From Burkholderiaceae bacterium (GTDB taxonomy: Bacteria; Pseudomonadota; Gammaproteobacteria; Burkholderiales; Burkholderiaceae_C), in assembly GCA_023150375.1 (NCBI GenBank), contig JAKLLA010000011.1:62001-126000 (forward strand): a DNA stretch of 64,000 bases. The letters are read 5' to 3'. The notes below the pieces were generated by a model that saw nothing but the letters and a program-made list of their open reading frames with translations, was not told the origin of the DNA and did no database searches. A program made the translations under genes and the position numbers. Positions 33,130-42,990 of this stretch are shown here, piece after piece. Every line of letters begins with the position of its first letter. Position 1 is the stretch's first letter.

Positions 33130-34227
33130 ATGACCCTGCCTCCCCTTGTCCGCCGATTCGGTCTGCTGCTGGCGGCGCTGGCCGCCGCCTCCGGTCTGCT
33201 GCTGGCCGGCGCCTCCGTCGCGCGTGACGGCCGCGACGCCGCGCCGCGCAGCGTCAGCCCGCGCGGTGCGCTGCAGCCCGACGAGCAGGCGGTGGTGAAC
33301 CTGTTCGAACAGGCGGCGCCCTCGGTGGCCTACATCACCACCGAGAGCGAGCAGCGCAACCTGTTCGGCGCGGCCGAGGTCAGTCAGGGGGCGGGCAGCG
33401 GCTTCGTCTGGGACGGCCAGGGCCACATCGTCACCAACTTCCACGTCGTGCAGGGCGCGCGGCGGGTGTTCGTGCAGCTCGACGCCGGCAAACCCATCGC
33501 GGCCGAACCGGTGGGCGTGGCGCCCGAGTACGACCTGGCGGTGATCCGGCTGGTGCGCGTGCCGCGCGAGCTGCGCCCGATCCCGCTGGGCAGCTCGCGC
33601 GATCTGAAGATCGGCCAGACGGTCTACGCCATCGGCAATCCCTTCGGCCTGCAGCGCACCCTGACCAAGGGGCTGGTCAGCGCGCTGGATCGCGAGCTGC
33701 CCACCGCCAACTTCCGCGAGGTGGTCGGCGTGATCCAGACCGATGCGGCGATCAACCCCGGCAACTCGGGCGGACCGCTGATGGACAGCGCCGGCCGCCT
33801 GATCGGCGTGAACACCGCGATCCGCTCGGCCAGCGGCAGTTCGTCGGGCATCGGCTTCGCGATTCCCGCCGATCTGGTGAACCGCGTCGTGCCGGCGCTG
33901 ATCGCCAAGGGCCGCGCGCCGCTGCCGGGCATCGGCGTCACGCCGGTGCGCCCCGACCTGGTGGCGCGTGCCGGCCTGAGCGGCGTCGTGCTGGCCGAGG
34001 TGGGCCGCGGCACGCCAGCCGCCGCGGCCGGGCTGCAGCCGATGAACCGGCGCAGCGGCGAGCTCGGCGACGTCATCGTCGGCGTGAACGGCCGGCCGGT
34101 GGAGACGCTGTCGAGCTTCGTCAGCGAGCTCGAGCGCGCCGGCGTGAACAGCACGGTGGAGCTGACGGTCGTTCGCAACGAGCGCGAGCGCAAGGTGCGC
34201 GTGAAGGTGATCGATCTGCGCGAGTGA
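33130..34227 (+). CDS. HtrA/DegQ-type serine protease with one PDZ domain
   Basis: A 365-residue trypsin-like protease for periplasmic quality control. An N-terminal helix (RRFGLLLAALAAASGLLLAG) is a signal or anchor. The catalytic triad is visible: His in HIVTNFHVV, Asp in PEYDLAVIRL, Ser in NPGNSGGPLMD. A single PDZ domain occupies the last 90 or so residues (GLSGVVLAEVGRGTPAAAAG), so it is shorter than DegP, closer to DegS-like or plant Deg forms. ATG 33130 follows the previous gene by 81 bp; an upstream TTG would lengthen it without purpose. Confidence 0.92.
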   Translation: MTLPPLVRRFGLLLAALAAASGLLLAGASVARDGRDAAPRSVSPRGALQPDEQAVVNLFEQAAPSVAYITTESEQRNLFGAAEVSQGAGSGFVWDGQGHIVTNFHVVQGARRVFVQLDAGKPIAAEPVGVAPEYDLAVIRLVRVPRELRPIPLGSSRDLKIGQTVYAIGNPFGLQRTLTKGLVSALDRELPTANFREVVGVIQTDAAINPGNSGGPLMDSAGRLIGVNTAIRSASGSSSGIGFAIPADLVNRVVPALIAKGRAPLPGIGVTPVRPDLVARAGLSGVVLAEVGRGTPAAAAGLQPMNRRSGELGDVIVGVNGRPVETLSSFVSELERAGVNSTVELTVVRNERERKVRVKVIDLRE

Positions 34228-34285
34228 GCGGCGAGGGTGCGGCCCGGCTGGGAGCCGGCCCGGCCGTCCGGATCGCCTGCAGGTT

Positions 34286-34606
34286 TCAGCCGCGCGGCTC
34301 GAGCAGCGGCCGCGTCTCGGGGTGGCGGCGCATGTACACCGCCACATAGGAACAGCGCGGCAGCACCTGCAGGCCCTGCGCCTCGGCCCAGGCCAGGCCC
34401 TGGCGCACCAGCTCGGCGGCGATGCCGCGGCCCTGCAGCAGGGCCGGCACACCGGTGTGGTCGAAGGCCACGCGGCGGCGCGCCGGGTCGATCTGGTAGG
34501 TCAGCAGGCAGAGGTGGCCGTCGATCTCGGCCTCGAAGCGCGCCGCCTCGGGGCGGTGGCGGACCGGGATCGCAGCGTCGCCGGCAGGGGAAGCGTCGGA
34601 GGGCAT
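34286..34606 (-). CDS. Small GNAT-like N-acetyltransferase (YidJ type)
   Basis: A 106-residue protein of the small GCN5-related family. 'AFDHTGVPALLQGRGIAAEL' carries the shortened acetyl-CoA motif (QGRGIA), followed by 'LPRCSYVAVYMRRHPE', which is near-diagnostic for this group. Related proteins are sometimes annotated as acetyltransferases acting on small substrates, but none is well characterised. It lies 46 bp downstream of the c-di-GMP protein gene. Confidence 0.8.
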   Translation of the reverse strand: MPSDASPAGDAAIPVRHRPEAARFEAEIDGHLCLLTYQIDPARRRVAFDHTGVPALLQGRGIAAELVRQGLAWAEAQGLQVLPRCSYVAVYMRRHPETRPLLEPRG

Positions 34607-34652
34607 GGCGCGGATGATGCCTCGAAGCGGCCCGCTGCGCCGCCGGCGGCCC

Positions 34653-37244
34653 TCAGGCGGCCAGGGCGACCGGGTCGCGGGCGCTGCGGCCCGCCCCCTC
34701 GGCCCGGGGGGGCGCCAGCCGCGCCTCGAGTTCGTCGGCGGGCAGGGCCGGCGCGCACAGCCAGCCCTGGTACTCGTCGCAGCCCAGCTCGGCCAGGCGC
34801 TGCCGCTGCGCCTCGGTCTCGACGCCTTCGGCGATCACGCGCAGCTGCAGGGCCCGGCCCAGCTCCACGACGGTGCGGGTGATCGCGGTGTCGCCGGCGT
34901 CGTCGGGCAGGCGCTGGATGAAGCTGCGGTCGATCTTGAGCCGGTGGATCGGCAGGCGGCGCAGGTAGCCCAGGCTGGAGTAGCCGGTGCCGAAGTCGTC
35001 CACCGCCAGCTGCACGCCCAGCGCGGCCAGCGCGTGCAGCTGCGCCAGCACGGGTTCGACGTCGCCGACCAGGATGCTCTCGGTCAGCTCGAGCTCGAGG
35101 CGGGCCGGCTCGAGGCGGCTGTCCTGCAGCAGGCGGGCCACGCGCTCGCTGAAGCCGGGCTGCTGGAACTGCAAGCCGGAGACGTTCACCGACACCCGCA
35201 GGCTGCGGCCGGCGGCCTGCCAGCGCTCGGCCTGGGCAACGGCCTCGCGCAGCACCCAGTCGCCCAGCTCGACGATGAAGCCGGTTTCCTCGGCCACCGG
35301 GATGAAGCGGTCCGGCGGGATCGCGCCCAACTCCGGGTCGGTCCAGCGGCACAGGGCCTCGCAGCCGACCACCGTGCCGTCGGCCAGGGCCACCTGCGGC
35401 TGGTAGGCCAGGCGGAAATCGCCCTGGGCCAGGCCGAGCCGCATCGCCCGGTCCAGGCGGATATGGTCGAGGCGGTCCACCCGCATCTGCGGCTGGTAGA
35501 AGCGCAGGTCGCCGCCGTGGCCCTCCTTGGCGCGGTGCATGGCACGTTCGGCCAGGCCGAGCAGCTGGGTGGCGTCGCGACTGTCCTGCGGCGCCAGCGC
35601 GATGCCCACGCTGGCCGACAGCGACAGCTGCAGGCCGGCCACCGGCAGGTCGCGCTGCAGGGCGCGCAGGAGTCGGCGCGCCACGGCCTCGGCGGTGGCG
35701 GCATCGGCGCCGTCGAGCAGGACGGCGAACTGGTCGCTGCCCAGGCGCGCCAGGCAGTCGCCCAGGCGCAGCTGTTCGGCCAGGCGACGCGCCGCCTCGC
35801 GCAGCACGGCGTCGCCGCCACCGTGGCCGAGCGATTCGTTGACGTGCCGGAAGCGGTCCAGGCCGAGCAGCAGCAGGGCCGGGCCGCGGGTCTCCGCCGC
35901 GTCGGCGGGGACTGCGGCGTCCGGCGTGCCGGTGCCGGACGTCCCGGCGTGGCGGGTCAGGGATTGCATGAGCACGGCGAGCAGGCCGTCGCGGTTGAGC
36001 CGGCCGGTCAGCGCGTCGGTGTGCGCCTGCTCGGCGAGCAGGCGCTCGGCGGCGCGGCGCTCGCGCTGGTCCTGCAGCACGGCGATGCAGGCGCCGGCGT
36101 GCGGACCGTCGTCGCTGCCGCGCAGCAGCGTCGCCTGCACCGGTGCAATGCCCTGCGGGGTGTGCATCTGCAGCTCGCCGTGCCAGCGCGGCGTGTGCAG
36201 ACCGGGCGCCAGTCGGGCGGCGGGCAAGGCGCTGCCGTCGGCCTCGCGCAGCAGGTCGCCCAGCGCGCGGCCCTGCAGCGCCGCGCAGGACTCGCCGCAC
36301 AGGCGCTCGGCGGCCGGGTTGGCGGTGAGGATGGCGCCGCCGCGGTCGGCGATCAGCACCGCGTCCTGGATGGTGTCGAAGACCTGGCCGGCCAGCTGCA
36401 GCCGGTTCTGGTCGAGCAGTTCGTCGGTGAGGTCGCGCCAGACCTGCACCCAGCCGACCACCTGGCCGTGACCGACCTGGGGCAGCAGCCGACGCTGCAG
36501 GGTGCGCCCGTCGCGCAGGGTCAGACGGTCCACGGCCACCGCCGGGCCGGCCTCGGGTTCGCAGCGGCTGTCCGGCAGAGCCGGCGGCTGCTGGCGCTGC
36601 AGCAGTTCGCCCTGGCGTCGGGCCAGCTGGACGTCGTAGCTCGACGGTTCCTCGAGCGCGTCGAGGACGATGCGGCCGATGCGTGCGCCGTCGCGGCGGG
36701 CGTCGAGCCGCTCCGGCAGCTGCCACAGGCGGGCGAAAGCGGCGTTCCAGCAGCGCACCTGGCCGTCCAGGTCGGTGACCAGGATGGCGTCCTGCGCGCC
36801 CGCCAGCGTGGCGCCGAGCTCACCGAGCAGTCGCTCGACCTCGATTTCGGCGCGGCGTCGCGCGGTCTGGTCGACCAGGGTCACCAGCCAGGCCGGCCGG
36901 CCGTCGGGCAGGTCGATCGCGCTGATGCGGCGCTCCACCTCCCGGCGGCTGCCGTCGCTGCGGCACACCAGGCTGTCCGAATGCAGCGGCGTGCCGCGCG
37001 GCCAGTGGGCGCGCTGCATCCAGAACAGCTGGTCCTCCGGCGTGGCCGCCAGGGCCTCCACGCTGTGGCCGACCAGGTCGGCAGCGCTGCAGCCCCAGAG
37101 CTGAGCGGCGCTGCGGTTGGCCGCCAGCACCTGCAGGCTGGCATCGTCGACCAGGCAGGCCGCCTCGATCAGCGCATCCAGCAGCGGCTGCAGTGCCTGC
37201 GGCAGCGCCCGCGGCGGCAGCGGCGGCCGATCGGTGCGGTCCAT
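34653..37244 (-). CDS. PAS-GGDEF-EAL protein with degenerate cyclase site
   Basis: An 863-residue cytoplasmic signalling protein with two or three PAS domains (about 15-395), a GGDEF domain (about 405-580) and an EAL domain (about 595-850). The cyclase motif is GSDQF instead of GGDEF, so c-di-GMP synthesis is unlikely. The EAL site looks intact: CEALCRW, 'NVSGLQFQ', 'LELTES', 'DDFGTGYSSL', 'LKIDRSFI', 'EGVET'. Best read as a phosphodiesterase controlled by PAS ligands, with the degenerate GGDEF possibly binding GTP as a regulator. ATG 37244 is 31 bp after the HD-GYP gene. Confidence 0.92.
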   Translation of the reverse strand: MDRTDRPPLPPRALPQALQPLLDALIEAACLVDDASLQVLAANRSAAQLWGCSAADLVGHSVEALAATPEDQLFWMQRAHWPRGTPLHSDSLVCRSDGSRREVERRISAIDLPDGRPAWLVTLVDQTARRRAEIEVERLLGELGATLAGAQDAILVTDLDGQVRCWNAAFARLWQLPERLDARRDGARIGRIVLDALEEPSSYDVQLARRQGELLQRQQPPALPDSRCEPEAGPAVAVDRLTLRDGRTLQRRLLPQVGHGQVVGWVQVWRDLTDELLDQNRLQLAGQVFDTIQDAVLIADRGGAILTANPAAERLCGESCAALQGRALGDLLREADGSALPAARLAPGLHTPRWHGELQMHTPQGIAPVQATLLRGSDDGPHAGACIAVLQDQRERRAAERLLAEQAHTDALTGRLNRDGLLAVLMQSLTRHAGTSGTGTPDAAVPADAAETRGPALLLLGLDRFRHVNESLGHGGGDAVLREAARRLAEQLRLGDCLARLGSDQFAVLLDGADAATAEAVARRLLRALQRDLPVAGLQLSLSASVGIALAPQDSRDATQLLGLAERAMHRAKEGHGGDLRFYQPQMRVDRLDHIRLDRAMRLGLAQGDFRLAYQPQVALADGTVVGCEALCRWTDPELGAIPPDRFIPVAEETGFIVELGDWVLREAVAQAERWQAAGRSLRVSVNVSGLQFQQPGFSERVARLLQDSRLEPARLELELTESILVGDVEPVLAQLHALAALGVQLAVDDFGTGYSSLGYLRRLPIHRLKIDRSFIQRLPDDAGDTAITRTVVELGRALQLRVIAEGVETEAQRQRLAELGCDEYQGWLCAPALPADELEARLAPPRAEGAGRSARDPVALAA

Positions 37245-37275
37245 GGCGCCTGCGTCCTGCCGCCGGCGGCGTCGC

Positions 37276-38634
37276 TCAGGCCGCAGCCGGCTCGGCCGCC
37301 GGTTCCAGCCCGTGGGCAAAGTAGTAGCTCACCCGCTCGCGCGGCGAGAGGTAGTCGAGCATCGCGCGCGGCAGGTGCTGCGGGTGCAGGCTGCGGCGCA
37401 CGCTCAGGTCGCTCTCCTGGGTGAGGTGCAGCAGCAGGGCATCGTCGCGCGCGACGCGCGGGTCGTAGACCAGCACGCTGGGGCGCAGCGGATGCATCGG
37501 GTGCACCGCGACGACGATGCCCACGCGCTCGTCGCTGAGCTGCACCACCGAGCCCGGCGGGTAGACGCCCAGCAGCTTGACGAAGGCGGCCAGCACCTCG
37601 GCATCGACCTGACCGCGGCGCTGCGCGTAGAGCAGGGCCTGCGCCTCGTGCGGCGTGCGCAGCGGCACGCCCGGGTGGCGCGGATTGCACAGCCGGTCGT
37701 ACAGGTTCGCCAGCGCGACGATGCGCGCCGGCAGCGCGATGGCCTCGCGCTGCAGCCCCTTGGGCAGCCCGCTGCCGTCGCAGAACTCGTGGTGCTGGGC
37801 GATCACCTGCAGCGCCGTGCCGTCCAGCCCCATCGACATGCCCAGGCGCAGGCCCTGGGCGACATGCTCGCGCTGCTCGCGGGCGATCAGTGCCGTGCTG
37901 TCCGCGCCGGGGTGGCGCAGGTGGTCGGGCAGCAGCAGCTTGCCGATGTCGTGCAGCAGCGCACCCAGCGCGACGCTGCGCAGCCCGGCCTCGTCCAGCC
38001 CGAGGCTGCGCGCCAGCATCAGCGACAGCACGGTGACGTTGATGGCGTGCTGCGAGCTGGCCGTGCCGGCCGCCTCGCTGAGCATGCGGATGGTGGTGCT
38101 GTCGTCCTCGCAGAGCTGCGTCACCATGGCCGTGGCCAGGCCCTGGGCGGTGTCGCGGGCCAGTGCGGGCTGCTGCAGCACGTCGCGGGTGATGCCCTGC
38201 CAGGCCCGGCTGGCCTGGGCGTGCAGGCGCTCGCTGCGTGCCAGGCTGTCGCGCTGGGCCTGCAGGCGGGCGCGGCGCAGCTCGGTCGGCGCGGCGCTGC
38301 CGCCGGGCTGCAGGGCCTGCACCAGCGCCGCCTGGGCCTGCGCGACCGCGTCGAGTGCTGCGGTGGTCGGGGCGGCCTCGCCTGCGGCCAGCGCCAGCCC
38401 GGCCGCGGCCGGGTCGTCCTGCGGCGAGGCGTCGAACGCCAGCGGGTCGCTCAGGTCGGCGCGCACCTTGACGCGGCGCAGGCCCAGCTCGCGCAGGGCC
38501 TCGATCTGCCCGTGATCGGCCAGGCGGAAGCGGCTGCGCGGGAAGGGATGCTCCATCCAGCCGAGATCGAGCTGGACGAACATGCCGGGGCGCAGACGGT
38601 CGACGTCGACGAGCAGGTTGGCGGAGGCGGTCAT
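37276..38634 (-). CDS. HD-GYP domain protein
   Basis: A 452-residue predicted c-di-GMP phosphodiesterase. The N-terminal DUF3391-type region (NLLVDVDRLRPGMFVQLDLG) is followed by an HD domain with 'LGALLHDIGKLLLP' near residue 229. The GYP region reads 'QHHEFCDGSGLPKGL', i.e. GSGLP where GYP enzymes have GxGYP, so the loop is altered although metal-binding HH and D remain. Followed closely by the EAL gene, so two c-di-GMP-degrading activities may be made together. ATG 38634 (MTASANLL) was chosen; upstream codons are not family-like. Confidence 0.9.
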   Translation of the reverse strand: MTASANLLVDVDRLRPGMFVQLDLGWMEHPFPRSRFRLADHGQIEALRELGLRRVKVRADLSDPLAFDASPQDDPAAAGLALAAGEAAPTTAALDAVAQAQAALVQALQPGGSAAPTELRRARLQAQRDSLARSERLHAQASRAWQGITRDVLQQPALARDTAQGLATAMVTQLCEDDSTTIRMLSEAAGTASSQHAINVTVLSLMLARSLGLDEAGLRSVALGALLHDIGKLLLPDHLRHPGADSTALIAREQREHVAQGLRLGMSMGLDGTALQVIAQHHEFCDGSGLPKGLQREAIALPARIVALANLYDRLCNPRHPGVPLRTPHEAQALLYAQRRGQVDAEVLAAFVKLLGVYPPGSVVQLSDERVGIVVAVHPMHPLRPSVLVYDPRVARDDALLLHLTQESDLSVRRSLHPQHLPRAMLDYLSPRERVSYYFAHGLEPAAEPAAA

Positions 38635-38775
38635 GGCGGGCGATGCAAGGAGGGCCCCGGAAAAGCCGGGGCACTTGCAGGCCTTATCGGAGACCGCCGC
38701 AGGCAACTTGAGCGGCGCCGCCGCCGGCGGCGCGACGCAATTGCAAGCAGGCGTGACGGGCCCGGGCCGACGCGC

Positions 38776-39813
38776 TCAGCGCGGACCGGGGTCGAGGCTG
38801 ATCGTCATCACCGGCGGAACCCGACCGTCGACGTCGCGCGGCAGCATCTCGGTCTTGTCGATCGCGCGCAGCACGGCCTCGTCCCACTCGGCCACGCCGC
38901 TGGGGCGCAGCAGGCGGCGCCCGAGGATGCTGCCGTCCGGTGCGACGCGCAGTTCCACCTCGGCGACGATGGCCCGGCTGGCCTGGCCGGCGTAGACGAT
39001 GTTGGGCAGGATGCGCGCGCGGATGCGCCCGGCGTAGCCTGCCGAGGGGCCGGTGCTGCGCGCGGCCGTGCCGCCGGGCAGCCCGGTCGGGCTGCCGCCG
39101 GCGCTGCCTGTGGCGGCACCCGTGGCCGGGCCGCTGGCGGCCGAACCGCTGCCGCCGAGCTGGGCCTGCAGGCGGCGCAGCTGCTCCTCGCGCTGGCGGG
39201 CCACCTGGGCGGCGCGGGCCTCTTCGGCGAGGGCTCGGGCACGGGCCTCCTCGGCGGCGCGGCGATCGGCCGCGGCGCGATCCGCGGCAGCCTTCGCAGC
39301 AGCGGTCTTCTCTGCCGCGGCCTTCTCCGCGGCGGCCCGCTCTGCCGCGGCCTTCTTGTCGGCGGCGGCCTTTTCGGCCGCGGCCTGGCGGGCTGCCTGC
39401 TCGGCGCGCCGTTTTTCCTCCGCGGCGCGGCGCTGCTCGGCCTCCTGGCGGGCCTGGGCCGCTTCGCGCTCGCGCCGGGCTCGCTCGGTGGCGATGTCGG
39501 CCTCGCGTCGCGCCTCCTCGGGCGGGGGCGGCGGGGGGGCGGGGCGGGCCGCCGGCGGCGTGGCGACCGGGGCCGGTGCGGGGGCCGGCACGGCCGGCTG
39601 CGGCGCCGGGGCCGCGGCCGCCTGCGGCGCCGCGGTCTGCGGCAGCGTGGCCCAGAGTTCGGCGCTGACCGGCTGCACCGGCTGGCGGCGCCAGTTCACC
39701 CCGATCGCCAGCGCGGCCACCAGGCCGACGTGCACCGCGATCGAGAGCAGGCCGCCCAGCCCCAGCCCGTCGGCGGAGGGCGGGCGCTGCAGGGGCGGCA
39801 GGGCGGTCTGCAT
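38776..39813 (-). CDS. tolA: TolA-like envelope protein
   Basis: A 345-residue TolA/TonB-type protein spanning the periplasm to link inner and outer membrane in the Tol system. One N-terminal anchor (GGLLSIAVHVGLVAALAIG), a Pro-rich linker (about 55-95), a long Ala/Lys/Glu/Arg helical repeat (about 100-215), a Gly/Ser linker, and a C-terminal domain (about 255-345) with 'SVAEWDEAVLRAIDKTE'-like TolA_C content. Starts 4 bp after tolR. tolB and pal, which usually follow, are absent. Confidence 0.92.
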   Translation of the reverse strand: MQTALPPLQRPPSADGLGLGGLLSIAVHVGLVAALAIGVNWRRQPVQPVSAELWATLPQTAAPQAAAAPAPQPAVPAPAPAPVATPPAARPAPPPPPPEEARREADIATERARREREAAQARQEAEQRRAAEEKRRAEQAARQAAAEKAAADKKAAAERAAAEKAAAEKTAAAKAAADRAAADRRAAEEARARALAEEARAAQVARQREEQLRRLQAQLGGSGSAASGPATGAATGSAGGSPTGLPGGTAARSTGPSAGYAGRIRARILPNIVYAGQASRAIVAEVELRVAPDGSILGRRLLRPSGVAEWDEAVLRAIDKTEMLPRDVDGRVPPVMTISLDPGPR

Positions 39814-39817
39814 CGGG

Positions 39818-40291
<474 letters not shown>

Positions 40292-40309
40292 CGGTTCGGT
40301 CTCGCGGGT

Positions 40310-41002
40310 TCAGCGGGCCGCTGCCGCGCTCTGGCCGATGTTGCGCGCCAGGATGTTGGAGAACTCCTCCATGAAGGTCTCCAGCTGGATCGCGATGCGG
40401 TCGATGTCGCGGGCGAAGCGGTTGTAGGCGATCACCGCCGGAATGGCCGCGAACAAGCCGATCGCGGTGGCCACCAGGGCCTCGGCGATGCCCGGTGCGA
40501 CGGTGGCCAGCGTCACCTGTTCCAGGTTCGACAGGCCGGTGAAGGCGTGCATGATCCCCCAGACGGTGCCGAACAGCCCGACGTAGGGCGACACCGAGCC
40601 CACCGTGGCCAGGAAGGAAAGGTTGGACTCCACCACGTCGAGCTCGCGCTGGAAGCTCGCGCGCATCGCCCGGCGCGCGCCGTCGAGCAGCGCGCCGGCA
40701 TCGGCGACACGGCGCTCGCGCAGCTTCATGTACTCGCGCATGCCGGCGGTGAAGATGCGCTCCATCGGCGCGCCCAGCTCGGCACGGCGTTCGCTCTGGG
40801 CGAACAGCTCCTGCACCGGGCGGCCGGACCAGAAGTCGCGCTCGAAGTCGTCGTTGCCGCCTCGCACCCGGCGCAGGCCGACGAGCTTGGCGAAGATCAC
40901 TGCCCAGCTCGCCAGCGAGACCAGCAGCAGCACGGCCATGACCAGCTGGACGATCAGGCTGGCCTGGGTGACGAGGTGCAGGATGTTCAGGTCCTGGTTC
41001 AT
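40310..41002 (-). CDS. tolQ: TolQ (MotA/ExbB family)
   Basis: A 230-residue inner-membrane proton channel subunit with three helices; 'LATVGSVSPYVGLFGTVWGI' and 'AEALVATAIGLFAAIPAVIA' are the diagnostic segments. The ATG overlaps the ybgC stop (ATGA). Part of ybgC-tolQ-tolR-tolA. Confidence 0.96.
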   Translation of the reverse strand: MNQDLNILHLVTQASLIVQLVMAVLLLVSLASWAVIFAKLVGLRRVRGGNDDFERDFWSGRPVQELFAQSERRAELGAPMERIFTAGMREYMKLRERRVADAGALLDGARRAMRASFQRELDVVESNLSFLATVGSVSPYVGLFGTVWGIMHAFTGLSNLEQVTLATVAPGIAEALVATAIGLFAAIPAVIAYNRFARDIDRIAIQLETFMEEFSNILARNIGQSAAAAR

Positions 41003-41418
41003 GCGGGGTTCAGGCGTTGCAGGAGGTCGTTCGGGATGCGGCGCGGCCGGAAGTTCCCGGCGTCGACGCAGCCCACCCGGATGCGGCCTTCGGCCAGCAG
41101 GGTATCGCCGCGCCAGGCCTGCTGGCGCAGCAGCAGGCTGGCCCGACCGGCCTCGACCAGCTGCACCGTCACGCGCAGCTCGTCGTCGAGCCGGGCCGGG
41201 GCGCGGTACTGCACGGCGGTGTCGCTGACGACGAAGATGGCGCCCTCGGCCTCGCGCAACGCCTGCTGGCCCACGCCGAGGGCGCGCAGCCATTCGGTGC
41301 GGGCGCGCTCGAAGAACTTCAGGTAGTTGGCGTAGAACACCACGCCGCCGGCGTCGGTGTCTTCCCAGTAGATGCGCAGCGGCCATTCGAAGCCGGCGCG
41401 TTCGGTCGTGGCGTTCAT
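40999..41418 (-). CDS. ybgC: Tol-Pal system acyl-CoA thioesterase YbgC
   Basis: A 139-residue hotdog-fold thioesterase. 'RIYWEDTDAGGVVFYANYLK' has the catalytic Asp and the conserved DAGGVV..ANY motif, with 'FFERARTEWLR' next. YbgC hydrolyses acyl-CoA or acyl-ACP and is genetically tied to tol-pal in most Gram-negatives. It is 32 bp downstream of the Ser/Thr kinase gene. Confidence 0.95.
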   Translation of the reverse strand: MNATTERAGFEWPLRIYWEDTDAGGVVFYANYLKFFERARTEWLRALGVGQQALREAEGAIFVVSDTAVQYRAPARLDDELRVTVQLVEAGRASLLLRQQAWRGDTLLAEGRIRVGCVDAGNFRPRRIPNDLLQRLNPA

Positions 41419-41450
41419 CTCGGGGTCGCGGCGGGTGTCGGGGTGGTGCG

Positions 41451-42938
41451 TCACCGCGAGATCCACAGCAGCCAGGCGGCCAGCGCCGCGACGGCGCTGC
41501 CGCCGACGGCCCACAGCAGGCTGCGCAGCCGGTGCGTGCGGGGGGGCGCCGTCGCCTCGTCGTCGACGGGGGGCAACGGCCGGCCGGTGTCCAGCGGCGG
41601 GGGCAGGGGCGACAGCGCCGCCGAGCGGCCCGCCGGGGCCGCGCCCGCGGCCACCGGGTTGCGCTGCACGGCCGCGCCCGAGGTGCGGACGGAGCCGGGC
41701 AGGACGGTGGCGGAGGCGTTCGCGGAAGGGGCCGCGGAGGGGACCGGCACACCGGAGGCCGCGGCCGCGGCCGCCGGGTTGGCCAGCCAGGCGCGCAGCT
41801 CGCGGGCCAGCGCGCCGGCCGAGCGCTGGCGTTGCGCCGGGTCGCGCGACAGCGCCTTCAGCGCGATGGCCTCCAGCGCGGCCGGCACGCCGGGCCGGTG
41901 GCTGCCGGGCGGCAGTGGCTGACCGGCGCGCACGGCCGCCCGGATCTCGGGCAGGCTGGCCCCCTGGAAGGGGCGCGCCCCGCAGAGCAGCTCGTACAGC
42001 ACCACGCCCAGCGAGTAGACATCGCTGCGCTGGTCGCATTCGCGGCCGTCGAACTGCTCGGGCGCGGCGTAGTAGGGGGACCCGAGCGCGGGGCTGGGGT
42101 CGTCGGCCTGGTGCATCAGCCGCGCGATGCCGAAGTCGAGCACCACCGGGCGGGTGCGGCCGACCATGAAGATGTTGGCCGGCTTGATGTCGCGGTGGAT
42201 CACCCCCTTGGCGTGGGCGTAGCCCAGCGCGTCGGCGACCCGGCGCACGATCAGCGCAGCCTGCTCGGCCGTGGGCTGCCAGCCGCTGCGCAGCAGTTCG
42301 GCCAGGTCCTTGCCGCGCAGCAGCTCCATCGCCAGGTAGGCACCTTCGCCGGCGATGCCGGCGTCGTGCACCGTGACGATGTGCGGGTGGCTCAGGCGCG
42401 CGGCAGCACGGGCCTCGTCGAGCACTCGCTCGGCCACGGCCTCGCGCTCGGTTTCGGGCACGTGCAACGGCAGGGTCTTGATGGCCACCTGGCGTGCCAG
42501 CACGGTGTCGTAGGCCGACCAGACCGTGCCCAGACCGCCGGAGCCCAGCCGCCGCTCCAGTGTGTAGCGGCCGATCTGACCGCCCAGCGTGATGGAGATG
42601 CGGCTCACCGGCGGAGCCTGCGGGCCGGGCAGCGGATGCAGTCGCTGGGTGTCCAGCACGTTCAGCCCGTCGGCCGGGCCGCGCGCGTCGGCGCGGCGCG
42701 ATTCCTCGTCGCTGGGCAGGCGCATCCACTCGCTGTCCAGCGGGCCGGTCAGCTCGGGGCTCAGCTCGCCGGGCAGCGTCAGCGGACCCGGCTCGGTGAT
42801 CGGGCCGGTGACTTCGCCGAAGCCGGCGCTCGGGTGGCCGGCTTCGATCTCCGGGGTCCAGCGCAGCGGGGGGGCCACGTCTTCGGGGCGGGATCCGGCA
42901 GCGCTCAGCACGCCGGTGGCGTAGTGGGGGCTGTTCAT
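41451..42938 (-). CDS. Membrane-anchored Ser/Thr protein kinase (Hanks type)
   Basis: A 495-residue kinase. After a 120-residue acidic N terminus, the kinase domain (about 121-385) shows the Gly loop LGSGGLGTVWSAYD, Lys in QVAIKTL, catalytic HRDIKPANIF, DFG in VVLDFGIAR, and 'SPYYAAPEQFDG'. A Pro/Ala-rich linker leads to one C-terminal helix (LLWAVGGSAVAALAAWLLWI), placing the kinase in the cytoplasm on the inner membrane. It lacks PASTA or other sensor repeats. Upstream of ybgC-tolQRA by 32 bp, it could phosphorylate envelope proteins; this is inference. Confidence 0.9.
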   Translation of the reverse strand: MNSPHYATGVLSAAGSRPEDVAPPLRWTPEIEAGHPSAGFGEVTGPITEPGPLTLPGELSPELTGPLDSEWMRLPSDEESRRADARGPADGLNVLDTQRLHPLPGPQAPPVSRISITLGGQIGRYTLERRLGSGGLGTVWSAYDTVLARQVAIKTLPLHVPETEREAVAERVLDEARAAARLSHPHIVTVHDAGIAGEGAYLAMELLRGKDLAELLRSGWQPTAEQAALIVRRVADALGYAHAKGVIHRDIKPANIFMVGRTRPVVLDFGIARLMHQADDPSPALGSPYYAAPEQFDGRECDQRSDVYSLGVVLYELLCGARPFQGASLPEIRAAVRAGQPLPPGSHRPGVPAALEAIALKALSRDPAQRQRSAGALARELRAWLANPAAAAAASGVPVPSAAPSANASATVLPGSVRTSGAAVQRNPVAAGAAPAGRSAALSPLPPPLDTGRPLPPVDDEATAPPRTHRLRSLLWAVGGSAVAALAAWLLWISR

Positions 42939-42990
42939 GGGCGCGGGGGAAGCTCCGCAGCGTGAGTGGAGTTGCGCACGATACCCCGAA

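Noticed and set aside
38654-38672. GCCCCGG/CCGGGGC hairpin between tolA and the HD-GYP gene
   Set aside because: No T-run on either strand and no riboswitch-like context; probably an incidental GC hairpin.
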